Shown here piece by piece: positions 1-64,000 of a stretch of 64,000 bases of DNA (the stretch's first letter is position 1; every line of letters begins with the position of its first letter). The translations under genes were made by a program, and so were the position numbers. Below the pieces are notes generated by a model, which was not told the DNA's origin, searched no databases, and saw nothing but the letters and a program-made list of their open reading frames with translations. The stretch is from Ursus arctos (Eukaryota; Chordata; Mammalia; Carnivora; Ursidae). The DNA is taken from contig NW_026623050.1 of NCBI RefSeq assembly GCF_023065955.2, forward strand, positions 20,728,501 to 20,792,500. The letters run 5' to 3'.

Positions 1-54
1 GTTGTTAAGGGACTAAGTGCCTATTGTTGCTGTTCTCACTACTGACTACATTCT

Positions 55-260
55 TTTTTTTTTTTTTTTTTTTTTAAAGATTTTATTTATTCGACAGAGA
101 TAGAGACAGCCAGAGAGAGAGGGAACACAAGCAGGGGGAGTGGGAGAGGAAGAAGCAGGCCCATAGCGGAGGAGCCCGATGTGGGGCTCCATCCCAGATC
201 GCCGGGATCACGCCCTGAGCCGAAGGCAGACGCTTAACCACTGTGCCACCCAGGCGCCCC
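55..260 (-). repeat. Carnivore tRNA-derived SINE, full length, young
   Basis: Poly(T), then AAGATTTTATTTATT, the GA-rich body and CCAGGCGCCCC at the right end mark a minus-strand carnivore SINE. A 14-bp target-site duplication, ACTGACTACATTCT, is at 41-54 and 264-277. Confidence 0.95.
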
Positions 261-637
261 ACCACTGACTACATTCTGACCACTGACTTCTCTATAAGTA
301 TGTATGGAGGCTGGAGCCCATACCCAGAAGGCCGATGGATACAGTACAAGGTTACTTTCTGTCTTACCTCTACGTAATCCACTAGCATGGTTACGTATGA
401 TCAAATCTGTTGAAAAGGAATTTATGGAAACCAAAGCTTTCAATTACCTTCCAAAACCACTGTATGACTTGATGATTCACACTGTAGCCGTTCTTATACT
501 TTGCGTGTTCTCTCCAGTCATTCACATCGACGTCTCCCAATCCACACATAAGAAGCTACGCGATAAGAAACGTCAAACTGCAGACAAGAAAAATAACAGG
601 CACAAAAATCCTGTCTGGAAATAAGAATATTTCTTAC

Positions 638-63843
<63,206 letters not shown>

Positions 63844-64000
63844 TTGTTCTCATTTCCAAACATGTTAAGGGCTGAAAGTCATAACAAAGATCTCTGTCGG
63901 TAGACAGGCTAGCAGCAGCTGTGCTGTATCGAAGGAAAAAATCATTTGTGGTGCCTAAAAGAGCTCTTAAGTAGTAGTCTTTATCCTAAGTAAAACCTTA
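63844..64000 (-). promoter_or_regulatory. NEDD4: Probable 5'UTR and promoter-proximal region of the long NEDD4 isoform
   Basis: This is the sequence just upstream of the long-isoform ATG. It holds an in-frame stop (63852-63850) and two out-of-frame upstream ATGs (63863 and 63853) that overlap the main start. A possible acceptor, CTTTCAG ending at 63872, would leave only 28 nt of UTR in this exon. If it is not used, the leader runs on past 63900. No TATA box or CpG island is visible before the window ends. Confidence 0.5.

Noticed and set aside
304..624. 106-codon frame near the left edge
   Set aside because: No domain, antisense to NEDD4 intron sequence, ending just before the exon donor. 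Chance frame.

Overview
The window is mammalian nuclear DNA, almost certainly from an arctoid carnivore (bear, giant panda or seal-like). The clue is the many young tRNA-derived carnivore SINEs: they begin GGGGCGCCTGGGTGGC, carry a CT-rich body and end in an (AAAT)n/poly(A) tail. A young carnivore-type L1 3' end and the usual older mammalian repeats (L1M, L2, MIR, MER5A, MER20) are also present.

The only gene I can support is NEDD4, a HECT-type E3 ubiquitin ligase, on the minus strand across nearly the whole window. Twenty-one coding exons were read by hand from splice sites and translation. All have GT/AG boundaries, their phases agree throughout, and together they give 1,195 codons. In gene order (right to left) they are: a 1,560-nt alternative first coding exon (62284-63843) with the Ser-rich N-terminus of the long isoform; a 28.7-kb intron; three exons with the C-terminal part of the C2 domain (33514-33564, 32025-32086, 28989-29091); WW1 (23768-23934); linker exons (21792-21903, 21533-21700, 18513-18578); WW2 (15838-15957); WW3 and WW4 (14032 down to 12468); and most of the HECT domain (11430 down to 638). 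The last part of the HECT C-lobe, with the catalytic cysteine, the stop codon and the 3'UTR, lies beyond the left edge. The first C2 exons of the shorter isoform were not found and probably lie beyond the right edge.

The rest is intron filled with transposon copies. Full-length young SINEs with clean target-site duplications occur in both orientations, and several inverted pairs bracket NEDD4 exons. An old L1 at 46.3-49.6 kb contains a nested SINE and a nested L1 fragment. A young 5'-truncated L1 at 734-1604 sits 36 bp from a HECT exon, and its target-site duplication contains the likely branchpoint of that exon. A small CpG-rich patch lies at 18.03-18.36 kb.

I saw no second gene, RNA gene, CRISPR array or prokaryotic-type system, and nothing that amounts to a previously undescribed biological system. 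The findings are local points about splicing, translation control and transposon structure.
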